Shown: positions 35,600 to 44,805 of the stretch, one piece after another
Position numbering within the stretch: position 1 is the stretch's first letter
How the letters are laid out: each line of letters begins with the position of its first letter
Virus record (IMG/VR): IMGVR_UViG_3300032245_001860
Coordinates: 62,001-126,000 of that record
Origin: a virus
Reading direction: 5' to 3' (one strand)
DNA: 64,000 nt
Notes under the pieces: model-generated
Databases searched by the model: none
What the model saw: the letters and a program-made list of their open reading frames with translations, nothing else
What the model was told of the DNA's origin: nothing
Made by a program: the position numbers and the translations under genes

Positions 35600-37393
35600 A
35601 TGGAAGAAATAAGCACTGTTTGGCAAATGAAACCTTGTGATACTCAAATCATGAGAGAAATAGCTTACGAGTTGGAACTACCTTTGTCTGTTGCTCAAGT
35701 TATGGTAACAAGAGGTATTGATTCTATAAGCAAAGCACAAAAATTCTTCAAGTTAGATATCAACAAACTTCATAATCCTTTTTTACTTCCAGATGCCCAA
35801 AAAGCAGTAGATAGATTAAATAAAGCTATAGACGATCAAGAGAAGATTTTTGTATGGGGTGACTATGATGTTGACGGTATTACATCAACAGCTATAGTTG
35901 TTACAGCGCTCAAGAAAATGGGTGCTAATTTTGAATTTAAAGTTCCTCATAGAATGGAAGATGGATATGACATCAAAGTTCATTCTGTTGATGAAGCAAT
36001 CTCAAGAGAAGCAAAGCTTTTGATGTCTGTAGACTGCGGTATCGTTGCTTTTGAAACTGCTGAGTATGCAAAGAAGTGTGGCTTAGACTTGATAATCACT
36101 GATCACCACCACCCTTCTGATGATGGAAGAATTCCTGACTGTATTGCTGTAGTAAATCCTAATAGGGACGATCCTTACTATCCTGGTGAACATTTCAAAG
36201 AGCATTTGCAGGAAGGCTTTAAGAGATATCCATTTGATCATCTTGCTGGCTGTGGCATTGCAATGAAGCTGATGTTAGGACTTGCCAAAAGTAGGAAGCT
36301 TAATGTCATGGATTTTGTAAATGACTTAGTCGAATTTGCAGCACTTGGAACTGTTGCTGACGTTGCTCCTATGTATGACGAAAACAGAATAATTGTTTCA
36401 TATGGTTGTCAAATTTTATCAAGAAGTGTAAAGCCTGGAGTTGCTGAGTTACTTAGAATTGCAAATGTCAAAGAAGTGACAACTACTTCTATCGGCTTTC
36501 AAATTGGCCCAAGAATTAATGCCATAGGAAGACTTGCAGATTCTGGCACTGCATTAGCTTTACTGTTAGCTGAAAATGACATCATTGCTGCAAATTTAGC
36601 GCAAAAATTAGAAAGTGCAAACAGAAAAAGACAAGAGCAACAAGAAAAAGCTATTGCCGAAGCTATTGAGTTTGTAGAAAAAACCGTTGACCTCGAAAAT
36701 GAACATATTGTTGTGTTAGGTCAAGAAGATTGGCATCCAGGTTTGATAGGTTTGATAGCTGGAAAAATTGCAGAAATGTATCATAAGCCTACATTGATTT
36801 GTTCTTTCAAAAATGATGGATATGCTAAAGGTTCTTGTAGGTCTGTAAGAGATTTCAACATTCTTGATGCTTTAAAATCTGAAGAAGCATGGGCCTTATT
36901 TAAGAAAAGAGCGGATGGTTCTACTGTTTGTGGTGGACATGCCTTTGCTGCTGGATTTGAATTAGCAATAGAAAACATTCCAGCAATGAGAAAAGCTTTG
37001 AACAAATATGCTCAAGATAAAATGGGAGAGCCTGTCAAAGAAAAGGTTATTGATATTGATGCAAAATTGCCTTTTTATGAGTTGAACATGAAAACATATA
37101 TCAACCTCATGAAACTTTCTCCATTTGGTTCAGGAAACAATAATCCAATATTTGTTACAAGAGGACTAAAGGTTGTAGAAGCTAAACCACTCTCAAAAGG
37201 CAAACATCTCAAGTTAAGGCTATCAGACGGAGATAAAACTTGGGTTCCTGCTAATGCTTGGAGAAAGGGCCATCTTGGTGAAAAAATTAAAGCTGGTTCT
37301 ACAGTTGATGTTGCATATACTCTTGATTTGGACTCTTGGTCTGGAAATAATAATTTAGTTATGATTATTGAAGATATTACTAATATCAAGTAG
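35600..37393 (+). CDS. recJ: RecJ single-stranded DNA exonuclease
   Basis: 597 aa from ATG 35600; an in-frame TTG at 35588 is less likely. DHH-family motifs: GDYDVDG (87-93), SVDCGI, ITDHHHP, VVNPNRDDP. The DHHA1 motif GGHAFAAGFE is near residue 440 and the C-terminal OB domain follows. RecJ degrades 5' ends to load RecA. Length is close to the bacterial enzyme. It completes a SbcCD-RecA-RecJ recombination set. Confidence 0.93.
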   Translation: MEEISTVWQMKPCDTQIMREIAYELELPLSVAQVMVTRGIDSISKAQKFFKLDINKLHNPFLLPDAQKAVDRLNKAIDDQEKIFVWGDYDVDGITSTAIVVTALKKMGANFEFKVPHRMEDGYDIKVHSVDEAISREAKLLMSVDCGIVAFETAEYAKKCGLDLIITDHHHPSDDGRIPDCIAVVNPNRDDPYYPGEHFKEHLQEGFKRYPFDHLAGCGIAMKLMLGLAKSRKLNVMDFVNDLVEFAALGTVADVAPMYDENRIIVSYGCQILSRSVKPGVAELLRIANVKEVTTTSIGFQIGPRINAIGRLADSGTALALLLAENDIIAANLAQKLESANRKRQEQQEKAIAEAIEFVEKTVDLENEHIVVLGQEDWHPGLIGLIAGKIAEMYHKPTLICSFKNDGYAKGSCRSVRDFNILDALKSEEAWALFKKRADGSTVCGGHAFAAGFELAIENIPAMRKALNKYAQDKMGEPVKEKVIDIDAKLPFYELNMKTYINLMKLSPFGSGNNNPIFVTRGLKVVEAKPLSKGKHLKLRLSDGDKTWVPANAWRKGHLGEKIKAGSTVDVAYTLDLDSWSGNNNLVMIIEDITNIK

Positions 37394-37422
37394 TTTACAT
37401 ATTTTTAAATTTTACACATAAT
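37394..37422 (+). promoter_or_regulatory. sigma70-like promoter
   Basis: TTTACA, a 17-nt spacer and CATAAT precede a leader of about 20 nt with CTGGAG and a GTG start at 37448. The segment after the -10 (ACTTACAT) resembles the one at 43249. Confidence 0.65.
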
Positions 37423-37447
37423 ACTTACATCCTCTGGAGTAAGCATT

Positions 37448-38416
37448 GTGAATAATGATTTAAAGATTGCTAACAGTAAAGTACAAGAAAGTTTAGAAGC
37501 TGCAATATTAAGGTATCAAAAAAGCTTATTATCGAATAATAAGAATTTAATTGATAAGTATTACAAAGAGATTTGTAAACTTTATCCACCATATCTACAC
37601 ATGCAAGAATGGTGGAATCAATATCATTATTTATATGATTCACAAGAAGACTTTGCTTCAGATTACATTAAGATATTTTGCAATGTTTTATCAAATTGGA
37701 AACCCAGATCCACACGTAAAAAATCAAGATATGGTGGGTCTGGAGAATTCAAAAACTATTTTATTGGCGCATTGCAGCATAACTATATTAATTTAGTTAA
37801 GGCTGATAATGCTGGTAAAAGAAATCCATCTCAAAAATGTCCAATATGTGAAAAATGGGTAAATCCTTTGTCCACCCATGTTTTACATCATCATACAAAT
37901 TTATTATGGGACTATCTAAAATTGCAAGGATACATTTTAGAAGTATTAGAAAAATGCCCATTCTGTAAATCTCACAAAATGCCCAGAACTTTTACTTGTG
38001 ATGAAAAATGTGAAAATCAAGTTGAAAATGGTTGCGAAAAATGCATAATAGATAAGAGGACATTAGCTATCAAGAAACATCTTTTATCAAAACATTCATC
38101 AATGCTTTTTCAAAGATTTAATGAATTGTATCCAAATCATCAAACAGTATCGCCAAGAGCTTTGAGTGTATATTTGTCAGAAGAAGATGATTCCGATGAA
38201 AATTGCTATTATGACCAAATAAAGGACGAAAGTAAAATTGACAGCTTTCTTGAAGTTGAAATGTCTGATTTGGAAAATAGAATAATTCAAAATGCACTCA
38301 ATGGATCTTCAAGTGTAAAATTTGACGCAAAGCTTTATAATTGCTCAATGGAAGAGTTCAATGGAGCTCTTGAAAGCATAAAGAATAAGATGTCCCTTTT
38401 TGGGTTGGAAGGATAA
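37448..38416 (+). CDS. divergent sigma-factor-like protein with zinc-binding insertion
   Basis: 322 aa, GTG start. Residues about 60-118 follow the sigma region 2 plan: an acidic SQEDFASDYIKIF helix, then GGSGEFKNYFIGALQHNYINLVK. Instead of the usual linker, residues about 124-215 hold five Cys/His pairs (CPIC, CPFC, CDEKC, CEKC and HVLHHH/KKHLLSKH), probably binding zinc. Residues about 268-315 (LENRIIQNALNG...CSMEEFNGALESIKNKM) resemble region 4. It may direct host RNA polymerase to phage promoters. The sigma assignment is pattern-based. Confidence 0.55.
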   Translation: MNNDLKIANSKVQESLEAAILRYQKSLLSNNKNLIDKYYKEICKLYPPYLHMQEWWNQYHYLYDSQEDFASDYIKIFCNVLSNWKPRSTRKKSRYGGSGEFKNYFIGALQHNYINLVKADNAGKRNPSQKCPICEKWVNPLSTHVLHHHTNLLWDYLKLQGYILEVLEKCPFCKSHKMPRTFTCDEKCENQVENGCEKCIIDKRTLAIKKHLLSKHSSMLFQRFNELYPNHQTVSPRALSVYLSEEDDSDENCYYDQIKDESKIDSFLEVEMSDLENRIIQNALNGSSSVKFDAKLYNCSMEEFNGALESIKNKMSLFGLEG

Positions 38417-38418
38417 TT

Positions 38419-38805
38419 ATGATCGAAAATTTAGACGAACCAAGTATTGTTGCTGAAAAAGAACCTAAAGCAAGAGTCAAGAATGACCCAAGAATTCTTA
38501 AAGCCAGAGGAGGAGATCCAAATGACCCTGATGAAAACAGAAGGCCTACAGATCCAGTTGGCCTTTCAAGAAGTATTTTACATGTCCTAAAGGATCATGA
38601 ATATGTAAGAGTTTTGTCAGTTGGACCAACCGCTTTAGCCTCAGTTATGTCAGCTTTCAGGTTGGCTTCAAGAGAAATTGAATCACTTACAAATGGCTCT
38701 GTTTTAGTATGCAGACAGTCAGAATACAGTGCAGAAATTGGTGGTAAGAAGGCAAAGGGAGTTTCAACTCGTATCTTTGCTATTGATATTAAATACGCTT
38801 TGTAA
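38419..38805 (+). CDS. SpoVS-like (Alba-superfamily) protein
   Basis: 128 aa. After a 45-residue disordered, charged N-terminus (PKARVKNDPRILKARGGDP), residues about 48-128 match the SpoVS plan: VGLSRSILHVLKDHEYVRVLSVG, an Ala-rich helix (TALASVMSAFRLAS), then a hydrophobic strand (VLVCRQ) and an ending I-x-A-I-D-I strand. SpoVS is a small nucleic-acid-binding-type protein known from Bacillus sporulation. It sits 2 nt after the sigma-like gene, suggesting a joint role in gene expression. Confidence 0.65.
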   Translation: MIENLDEPSIVAEKEPKARVKNDPRILKARGGDPNDPDENRRPTDPVGLSRSILHVLKDHEYVRVLSVGPTALASVMSAFRLASREIESLTNGSVLVCRQSEYSAEIGGKKAKGVSTRIFAIDIKYAL

Positions 38806-38809
38806 AACT

Positions 38810-39256
38810 ATGGAAAAGAATGCTTGGATCAGTAAGAAAAAGGAACTACTTTCTAAAATTTTTGTTTCTAAAACTGCTGAAAAAAAGTTAGATTGGGGGT
38901 TTTTATCTCAGGAAACCCCTAATGAAAAACAGAATAAGTATAGTGTCAAAATTGATAGCTGGACAGACTTAATGTACGCAAGTTCAGATATCAATCCTAC
39001 AGTTGAACCTACTTCATTTAACATACATCCTTGTGGTTTTATAGTGAATGATGAATTAGGTCAAGCAGTATTGAATAAGGCGTTTGATAAAGCTGTATTT
39101 TATATAAATCAGCAAACTGATACAGATGAAGATATAGTCAAGGACGCAATTCATGATTATATTTCTAATAACAAATTAAGCACCAAAGGTTTTTATTATT
39201 TGATTAAGAAACTCAAGAATTTGCAACTCGAAGACTTGCCAGACTTACAAGCATAA
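38810..39256 (+). CDS. hypothetical protein
   Basis: 148 aa from ATG 38810; the frame extends upstream only over the SpoVS-like gene. Not recognised. It has a basic N-terminus (KKKELLSKIF) and an acidic C-terminal half with helices. It ends in front of a strong terminator, closing the sigma/SpoVS transcript. Confidence 0.55.
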   Translation: MEKNAWISKKKELLSKIFVSKTAEKKLDWGFLSQETPNEKQNKYSVKIDSWTDLMYASSDINPTVEPTSFNIHPCGFIVNDELGQAVLNKAFDKAVFYINQQTDTDEDIVKDAIHDYISNNKLSTKGFYYLIKKLKNLQLEDLPDLQA

Positions 39257-39279
39257 CGCATAATAACAAAGGAAAGGAT

Positions 39280-39315
39280 AAAAAATATCTGATAGATTTC
39301 TTTCAGGTATTTTTT
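39280..39315. terminator. intrinsic terminator before nrdB
   Basis: A 13-bp stem (AAAAAATATCTGA with its complement, one G-T pair) and a 10-nt loop end in a T-run. Confidence 0.88.
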
Positions 39316-39328
39316 ATTGTCAAAAAAT

Positions 39329-40285
39329 ATGGAAAAGATACTCGAAGAGAATAAGAATAGGTTTGTTTTGTTCCCGCTACAGCACCACGATATATGGGAT
39401 TATTATAAGAAAGCACAGCAAGTTTTCTGGACAGCTGAGGAAATTGACCTACAACAAGATCTCACTGACTGGGAAAAATTGAATGAGGGTGAGAAGCATT
39501 TTGTCAAGCATGTTTTGGCATTCTTCGCTGCTTCTGATGGAATTGTAAATGAGAACTTAGCAGAAAACTTTGTTGCTGAAGTACAGTACACAGAAGCTAA
39601 ATTCTTCTATGGTTTTCAGATCATGATGGAGAATATTCACTCCGAGACATATTCCCTTCTTATTGACACATATATCAAAGACAAAGAAGAGCAAAATCAT
39701 CTCTTCAACGCTATTGATACAGTTCCAGCAGTCCAAAAGAAAGCAGAATGGGCACTTAAGTGGATTGGTTCTGAATCATTTGTTGAAAGATTAATTGCCT
39801 TTGCTGCTGTTGAGGGAATTTTCTTCTCTGGTTCTTTCTGTAGTATTTTCTGGCTCAAGAAGCGTGGTTTGATGCCAGGTCTCTCCTTCTCGAATGAATT
39901 AATTTCCCGTGATGAGGGTCTTCATACAGACTTTGCTGTTCATCTATACAACAATCATATTGAAAATAAATTATCAAGAGAAAGATTGATTGAGATTATT
40001 GATTCAGCACTTGTAATTGAAAAAGAGTTTATTACCGAAGCTCTTCCTGTATCTTTGATCGGCATGAATTCTAATTTAATGAAGCAATATCTTGAATATG
40101 TTTCTGATAGACTTTTGATGGATCTTGGCGTTGGCAAGGTGTATAATGCCGAGAACCCATTTGACTTTATGCAGAATATTGCTATGGCTAATAAAACCAA
40201 TTTCTTTGAAAAGAGAGTAGCTGATTATGTCAAGAGTGGTGTTGGTGAAGTGAAAGAACAAATCTCATTTGACGAGGATTTTTAA
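39329..40285 (+). CDS. nrdB: ribonucleotide reductase small subunit, eukaryote-like class Ia
   Basis: 318 aa from ATG 39329 (TTG 39317 is an alternative). It matches the eukaryotic R2 type: [20 protein letters not shown] with iron ligands and the radical Tyr in the FYGFQ segment, then [14 protein letters not shown] and [12 protein letters not shown] with the remaining ligands. The C-terminal peptide FDEDF resembles the R1-docking tail. It builds the tyrosyl radical for dNTP synthesis. It is followed 2 nt later by nrdA. Confidence 0.93.
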   Translation: MEKILEENKNRFVLFPLQHHDIWDYYKKAQQVFWTAEEIDLQQDLTDWEKLNEGEKHFVKHVLAFFAASDGIVNENLAENFVAEVQYTEAKFFYGFQIMMENIHSETYSLLIDTYIKDKEEQNHLFNAIDTVPAVQKKAEWALKWIGSESFVERLIAFAAVEGIFFSGSFCSIFWLKKRGLMPGLSFSNELISRDEGLHTDFAVHLYNNHIENKLSRERLIEIIDSALVIEKEFITEALPVSLIGMNSNLMKQYLEYVSDRLLMDLGVGKVYNAENPFDFMQNIAMANKTNFFEKRVADYVKSGVGEVKEQISFDEDF

Positions 40286-40287
40286 GT

Positions 40288-42720
40288 ATGGATATTTTAA
40301 AGCGTAATGGATTTAAAGAACCACTTAAGCTTGAAAAGATTGGTTCCAGAATCAAAAAACTTACTTATGGCTTACATGATATGGTTGACCCTGATCTTGT
40401 CAGTACAAAGGTTGTTTCTGGCCTGTATGATGGTGTTTCAAGCACCGAACTTGATCAGTTAAGTGCTGAGACTGCTGCTTCTATGATCACCACTCATCCT
40501 GATTATGGTAAGTTGGCTGCTCGTATTGCTATCACAGCTTTATATAAGGACGTTGCAAAAGATTTTTCTGGAATTGCAACTAAACTATATGAATACATCA
40601 ATCCTAAGACTGGCGAAAAAGCTGGGATGATTTCAGATGAAGTCTATTCTGTAATTCAAAAGCATGCAGATGAATTGGATGCCATGATTGTGCATGATCG
40701 TGATTTCAATTTTGATTATTTTGGATTCATGACTCTTAAGAAATCATATCTTTTGAAGGTCAATGGCCAAGCAGCAGAAACTCCTCAACATCTTTATATG
40801 AGAGTAGCTGTTGGAATCTGGCGTGAAAATTTAGAGATGGTTCAAAAGACTTACGATATGTTGTCTCAGGGTCTTTTTACACACGCTACTCCAACACTTT
40901 TTAACGCTGGTACAAATCGCCCTCAGTTATCCTCTTGTTTCTTGCTTGATATTGATGATGATTCTATTCCAGGTATTTACAAGACTCTTTCTGATTGTGC
41001 GAAAATTTCACAATCAGCTGGTGGGATTGGCATAAACATTCATAAGATTCGTGCTAAAGGTTCTTATATTAAGGGAACCAATGGATATTCCAATGGCATT
41101 ATCCCTATGCTTCGTGTCTTTAATGAAACTGCCAGATATGTAGATCAAGGCGGTGGTAAGCGTAAGGGTTCAATTGCTGTTTACCTTGAGCCTTGGCATG
41201 GTGACGTTTATGACTTCTTAGATCTTCGTAAAAACCAAGGCAAAGAAGAAATGAGAGCAAGAGATTTATTCTTAGCCTTATGGATTCCTGACTTATTCAT
41301 GCAAAGAGTTGAAGAAAATGGAAACTGGTCATTATTTTCACCTGAACAAGTTCCAGGGTTGATTGATGCATACGATTCCCCTGACAACAAAGCGTTTACA
41401 GCTCTATATGAAAGATATGAAGCTGAAGGAAAAGCACTTAAAGTTGTCAAGGCTCGTGAATTATGGGAAAAGATTCTTGATTCACAAATTGAAACTGGCA
41501 CACCTTACATGCTTTACAAGGACTCATGTAATTATAAGTCAAATCAAAAGAATCTTGGAACTATCAAGTCTTCAAATCTCTGTACTGAAATAATTGAATA
41601 TACAGACAAAAATGAGACTGCCGTGTGTAACCTTGCTTCTATCGCTTTACCGAAATATGTATCAATTCCATCAGGTAAAGTCAGAGAGAAGGATAAGAAG
41701 CTACGCAAGTTTGATTTTAAGAGCTTGTATGAAGTCACTTACCAAGCTACTGTAAACTTGAATCAAGTCATTGATATCAATTATTATCCAACTGCAGAAA
41801 CATCAGTATCTAATTTTAAGCATCGCCCAATTGGTTTAGGTGTTCAAGGATTAGCTGATACTTTTGCTATTATGGGTCTCCCTTTTGATAGTGAAGAAGC
41901 TCGAAAACTGAATAAGGATATTTTTGAAACTATCTACTTTGCAGCATTGACAGCATCAAAGGATTTGGCAAAAACCCATGGGTCTTATTCGTCTTTTGAA
42001 GGATCTCCAGCATCTCAAGGCTCATTACAATATGACCTATGGGGACTTACTGAGAATGATCTTTCCGGTATGTGGGATTTTGCAGCACTTAAAGAAGAAA
42101 TTAAGCAATTTGGTTTAAGAAATTCTTTATTAGTTGCTCCAATGCCCACTGCTTCTACTGCACAAATTCTTGGAAACAATGAATGTTTTGAGCCTTTCAC
42201 AGCAAACATTTACAAGAGAAACACTTTGAGTGGTGAGTATGCAATTATCAACAAGCATTTAGTTGAAGATCTTGTCAATCTTGGTATTTGGAGTGACAAT
42301 ATCAGAATGAAGCTTATTATTGATAATGGGTCAGTTCAAGGAATTGATGAAATTCCAGCTGACATCAAAGAAGTTTATAAGACAGTTTGGGAAATCAAGG
42401 GTAAGTCTATTCTTGAAATGGCAAGAGATCGCAATTATTTTATTGATCAATCTCAGTCTTTGAATATGTTTATGGCTGAACCAACTGTATCTAAGCTTTC
42501 TTCTGCTCACTTCTATGGATGGAAGATTGGTTTGAAGACAGGCATGTACTATCTTCGCACTAAACCAAAGGCGCAAGCTTTGAAGGGCTTAGGAATTGAT
42601 GTATCTTCAATTCAACAAGTAGAAAAGAAGCCCGAAATTGAAATAAAACCTATGGAAGAAGAACCAGATATTCCACAATGTAGACTTGATAATCCAGATT
42701 GTGAAGCTTGCGGATCATAA
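40288..42720 (+). CDS. nrdA: ribonucleotide reductase large subunit, eukaryote-like class Ia
   Basis: 810 aa, close in length to eukaryotic R1. An N-terminal ATP cone (MDILKRNGFKEPLKLEKI) allows dATP control. Active-site segments LSSCFLLDIDDDSI, NLCTEI and APMPTASTAQILGNNE are intact, and the C-terminal CEACGS carries the redox cysteine pair. It reduces ribonucleoside diphosphates with NrdB. The near-identity of many blocks to eukaryotic R1 is notable for a phage gene. Confidence 0.95.
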   Translation: MDILKRNGFKEPLKLEKIGSRIKKLTYGLHDMVDPDLVSTKVVSGLYDGVSSTELDQLSAETAASMITTHPDYGKLAARIAITALYKDVAKDFSGIATKLYEYINPKTGEKAGMISDEVYSVIQKHADELDAMIVHDRDFNFDYFGFMTLKKSYLLKVNGQAAETPQHLYMRVAVGIWRENLEMVQKTYDMLSQGLFTHATPTLFNAGTNRPQLSSCFLLDIDDDSIPGIYKTLSDCAKISQSAGGIGINIHKIRAKGSYIKGTNGYSNGIIPMLRVFNETARYVDQGGGKRKGSIAVYLEPWHGDVYDFLDLRKNQGKEEMRARDLFLALWIPDLFMQRVEENGNWSLFSPEQVPGLIDAYDSPDNKAFTALYERYEAEGKALKVVKARELWEKILDSQIETGTPYMLYKDSCNYKSNQKNLGTIKSSNLCTEIIEYTDKNETAVCNLASIALPKYVSIPSGKVREKDKKLRKFDFKSLYEVTYQATVNLNQVIDINYYPTAETSVSNFKHRPIGLGVQGLADTFAIMGLPFDSEEARKLNKDIFETIYFAALTASKDLAKTHGSYSSFEGSPASQGSLQYDLWGLTENDLSGMWDFAALKEEIKQFGLRNSLLVAPMPTASTAQILGNNECFEPFTANIYKRNTLSGEYAIINKHLVEDLVNLGIWSDNIRMKLIIDNGSVQGIDEIPADIKEVYKTVWEIKGKSILEMARDRNYFIDQSQSLNMFMAEPTVSKLSSAHFYGWKIGLKTGMYYLRTKPKAQALKGLGIDVSSIQQVEKKPEIEIKPMEEEPDIPQCRLDNPDCEACGS

Positions 42721-42748
42721 AAAAAGAGGGGAGAAATCCCCTCTTTTT
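42721..42748. terminator. bidirectional intrinsic terminator
   Basis: An 11-bp stem (AAAAAGAGGGG with its complement) and a 6-nt loop lie between convergent nrdA and the MWYK-tagged gene. Confidence 0.93.
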
Positions 42749-43217
42749 ACGTATTTGATAAACCTTTTCTAATCTCTCTTAATTTATTGGCTACAGCATC
42801 TTGAGTTGCATTTTCTAAAGTACCATTCATATCAAGTGGATCAACTTCAAAATGAAAATCTCTACCATTAATATGATTTCTCGCAATAGCTGTAATTTGT
42901 TCAGGTGTAGGAGGAGAATGTATATCAACGCTCCATTCTCCATAATTAGAAACTCTTATAGCTCCAGTCAAAGACATAAATGGAACAACATAATCAGAAT
43001 ATCTACTTCCTTGAGATTCTTCTGGTTCATCCATAACAGATTCAATATTTCTATGATCTAATGATCTTTCATATCCACCCTCAGAATAATCAAGAAATTT
43101 ACCAGAGCTTAAGACATATCCAGCTTTGACTGGATCATTTGTTTCACCATAAAACTCTAAAGCTTCTTTTTCTTTGGGATGAATGCCAAAATATGATTGA
43201 GCTAATTTGTACCACAT
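42747..43217 (-). CDS. MWYK-tagged hypothetical protein
   Basis: 156 aa, not recognised beyond the leader MWYKLAQSYFG, which is shared with the NUDIX-HAD and HExxH proteins. The remainder is soluble, with no transmembrane segment or Cys motif. It is a single-gene minus-strand unit inserted between nrdA and the dUTPase operon, which suits a mobile accessory cargo gene. Confidence 0.6.
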   Translation of the reverse strand: MWYKLAQSYFGIHPKEKEALEFYGETNDPVKAGYVLSSGKFLDYSEGGYERSLDHRNIESVMDEPEESQGSRYSDYVVPFMSLTGAIRVSNYGEWSVDIHSPPTPEQITAIARNHINGRDFHFEVDPLDMNGTLENATQDAVANKLREIRKGLSNT

Positions 43218-43219
43218 AC

Positions 43220-43248
43220 TTTACATTTCTAAAAAGATGCAATATAAT
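43220..43248 (+). promoter_or_regulatory. near-consensus promoter, probably leaderless
   Basis: TTTACA at 43220-43225, a 17-nt spacer and TATAAT at 43243-43248. ATG 43255 lies 6 nt after the -10, at the expected transcription start. Confidence 0.8.
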
Positions 43249-43254
43249 CCTTAC

Positions 43255-43575
43255 ATGGGAAAGCCAATTGTACGTGAAGTAAAAATTCTTGATGCAGTTC
43301 TTAAGGAAGACGAAGGAACTGAAGATGAGCCAAAAGTTGTTCAATATATTTGGCTACAGTTACAAGATACAAAAACAGATAGAGTATATACATCTCAATT
43401 GTCACTTGATGATATCAAAGACATAACTGGTATGGATAGATATTTAGAAGGCAGAGAGCTAATTAATTTTACCATTGCACTGAAAGCAAGAGAGACACCT
43501 TTGTCTTTAGTTTTCAATCCTGATGCAGAAGAAATTACAGCTGATATGATAAAGAATGAAGAGGAAATAAATTAA
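43255..43575 (+). CDS. hypothetical protein at head of dUTPase operon
   Basis: 106 aa from ATG 43255, chosen because the near-consensus promoter covers the upstream ATG and TTG-type alternatives. Not recognised. It is acidic and alternates beta-like strands (VVQYIWLQLQD) with short helices. The dut start overlaps its last base (TAATG), so the two genes are coupled. Confidence 0.6.
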   Translation: MGKPIVREVKILDAVLKEDEGTEDEPKVVQYIWLQLQDTKTDRVYTSQLSLDDIKDITGMDRYLEGRELINFTIALKARETPLSLVFNPDAEEITADMIKNEEEIN

Positions 43576-44075
43576 TGGATATTGTAGCTAAGGTTGAAAT
43601 TAAGGCTTTTCGTGAAGGTGCAGTGATTCCTAAGAAGGCCACTCAAGGTGCTGCAGGATATGACTTGTGTGCTTGTATTCCTGATTATTCAAGTGGAATG
43701 ATGATTCATCCAGGCAATTCTTTGATTGTTCCAACGGGCTTGAATGTAAATATTCCAGAAGGTTACGAAATTCAAATTCGTCCAAGATCAGGTTTAGCTG
43801 CAAAGCATGGCGTTACAGTTCTAAACACACCAGGGACAATTGATTGCGATTATACTGGCGATGGTGAAGATTTTGAGTTGAAAGTTATTCTTTTCAATCA
43901 TAACAGAATGCCTTTTAGTATTAATCATGGAGATAGAATTGCTCAAATGGTTGTTGCTAAGTTAGCAGCACATGAACTTGTTGAAGTTGAAGAGTTCAAC
44001 AAGCAAGTAAAGTCTTCTCGCAAGGGCGGATTGGGAAGTACTGGCAAAGGAGCAATAGCTATCAATGGATCATAA
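43575..44075 (+). CDS. dut: dUTP diphosphatase
   Basis: 166 aa, trimeric-type dUTPase. Motif 1 is AAGYDLCA (about 26-33), motif 2 contains IRPRSGLAAKHG, motif 3 GTIDCDYTGD, motif 4 NHGDRIAQMV, and motif 5, RKGGLGSTGKG, is near the C-terminus. All catalytic regions are intact. It converts dUTP to dUMP, preventing uracil incorporation and feeding dTMP synthesis. It overlaps the HAD gene by 11 nt. Confidence 0.95.
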   Translation: MDIVAKVEIKAFREGAVIPKKATQGAAGYDLCACIPDYSSGMMIHPGNSLIVPTGLNVNIPEGYEIQIRPRSGLAAKHGVTVLNTPGTIDCDYTGDGEDFELKVILFNHNRMPFSINHGDRIAQMVVAKLAAHELVEVEEFNKQVKSSRKGGLGSTGKGAIAINGS

Positions 44076-44442
44076 TATTGATCAAGCTACAAAAAACTAT
44101 ACTATTTTTTGTGATTTAGATGGAACACTTTGGGAACAAGGTGATCCTACTGAAATTGCTAAGCCTGGATATCAACCAAAAATTATTCATGGTACTGTAA
44201 ACAAGATTCGTGAATGGGATAGCAAAGGTTATAAGATTATTTTAACCACTGGTAGAAAAGAAAGCTTGCGTGACGTCACAATCAAACAACTTTCTTTTGC
44301 TGGGATTGTTTATGATCAATTGGTTATGGGAATTGGTGGCGGTTCCAGAGTTCTCATTAATGATTTGAGAGCTAACGGTGATAAATCTGGATTCGTTTTT
44401 CAGCCTAAGCGTAATGAAGGCATAGGTGGTATTGAATTATAA
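44065..44442 (+). CDS. HAD-superfamily phosphatase
   Basis: 125 aa. Motif I FCDLDGTLW (about 13-21) supplies the nucleophile and acid/base Asp pair. Motif II ILTTGRKE is near residue 57 and RVLINDLRAN near residue 95 fits motif IV. There is no cap domain, so it is a small C0-type HAD. Its neighbours suggest a nucleotide or deoxynucleotide phosphatase, although related small HADs also act on sugars. Confidence 0.8.
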   Translation: MDHNIDQATKNYTIFCDLDGTLWEQGDPTEIAKPGYQPKIIHGTVNKIREWDSKGYKIILTTGRKESLRDVTIKQLSFAGIVYDQLVMGIGGGSRVLINDLRANGDKSGFVFQPKRNEGIGGIEL

Positions 44443-44774
44443 TGTATCCAGAATTTAAAAAATTGGTAAATTTAATTGGTCATGAAATTACAATTGCTGG
44501 ATATGCTACTTTACCTAAAGCAGATAAGCCTTGTTATGTAAAAACAAATCAAATAATTATCGGCAAGATAGATGGTATTCCAATTGCTAAAACTGAATTT
44601 GATTCAATTGTAAATTTACCCGATCCAGAAGATGGTGTTTACTATATTGTGAGCAGAATCTCCATGGATTATGTTCCTTTCAATCGTGAAGATGTATTTT
44701 GTGTTGATACAGGCCCTTCAGCAGTACGAGATGAAAATGGTCAAGTAGTAGCTGTAACTCAACTAAGTATATAA
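44442..44774 (+). CDS. hypothetical protein
   Basis: 110 aa, not recognised. Alternating strands and Pro/Asp-rich loops suggest a small beta protein. Its start overlaps the HAD gene by 1 nt, and it ends the dUTPase operon at a strong terminator. Confidence 0.55.
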   Translation: MYPEFKKLVNLIGHEITIAGYATLPKADKPCYVKTNQIIIGKIDGIPIAKTEFDSIVNLPDPEDGVYYIVSRISMDYVPFNREDVFCVDTGPSAVRDENGQVVAVTQLSI

Positions 44775-44805
44775 AAATAAACCCCTCATAAAGAGGGGTT
44801 TATTT
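44775..44805. terminator. bidirectional intrinsic terminator
   Basis: A 13-bp stem (AAATAAACCCCTC with its complement) and a 5-nt loop separate the dUTPase operon from the three convergent glycosyltransferase genes. Confidence 0.93.
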
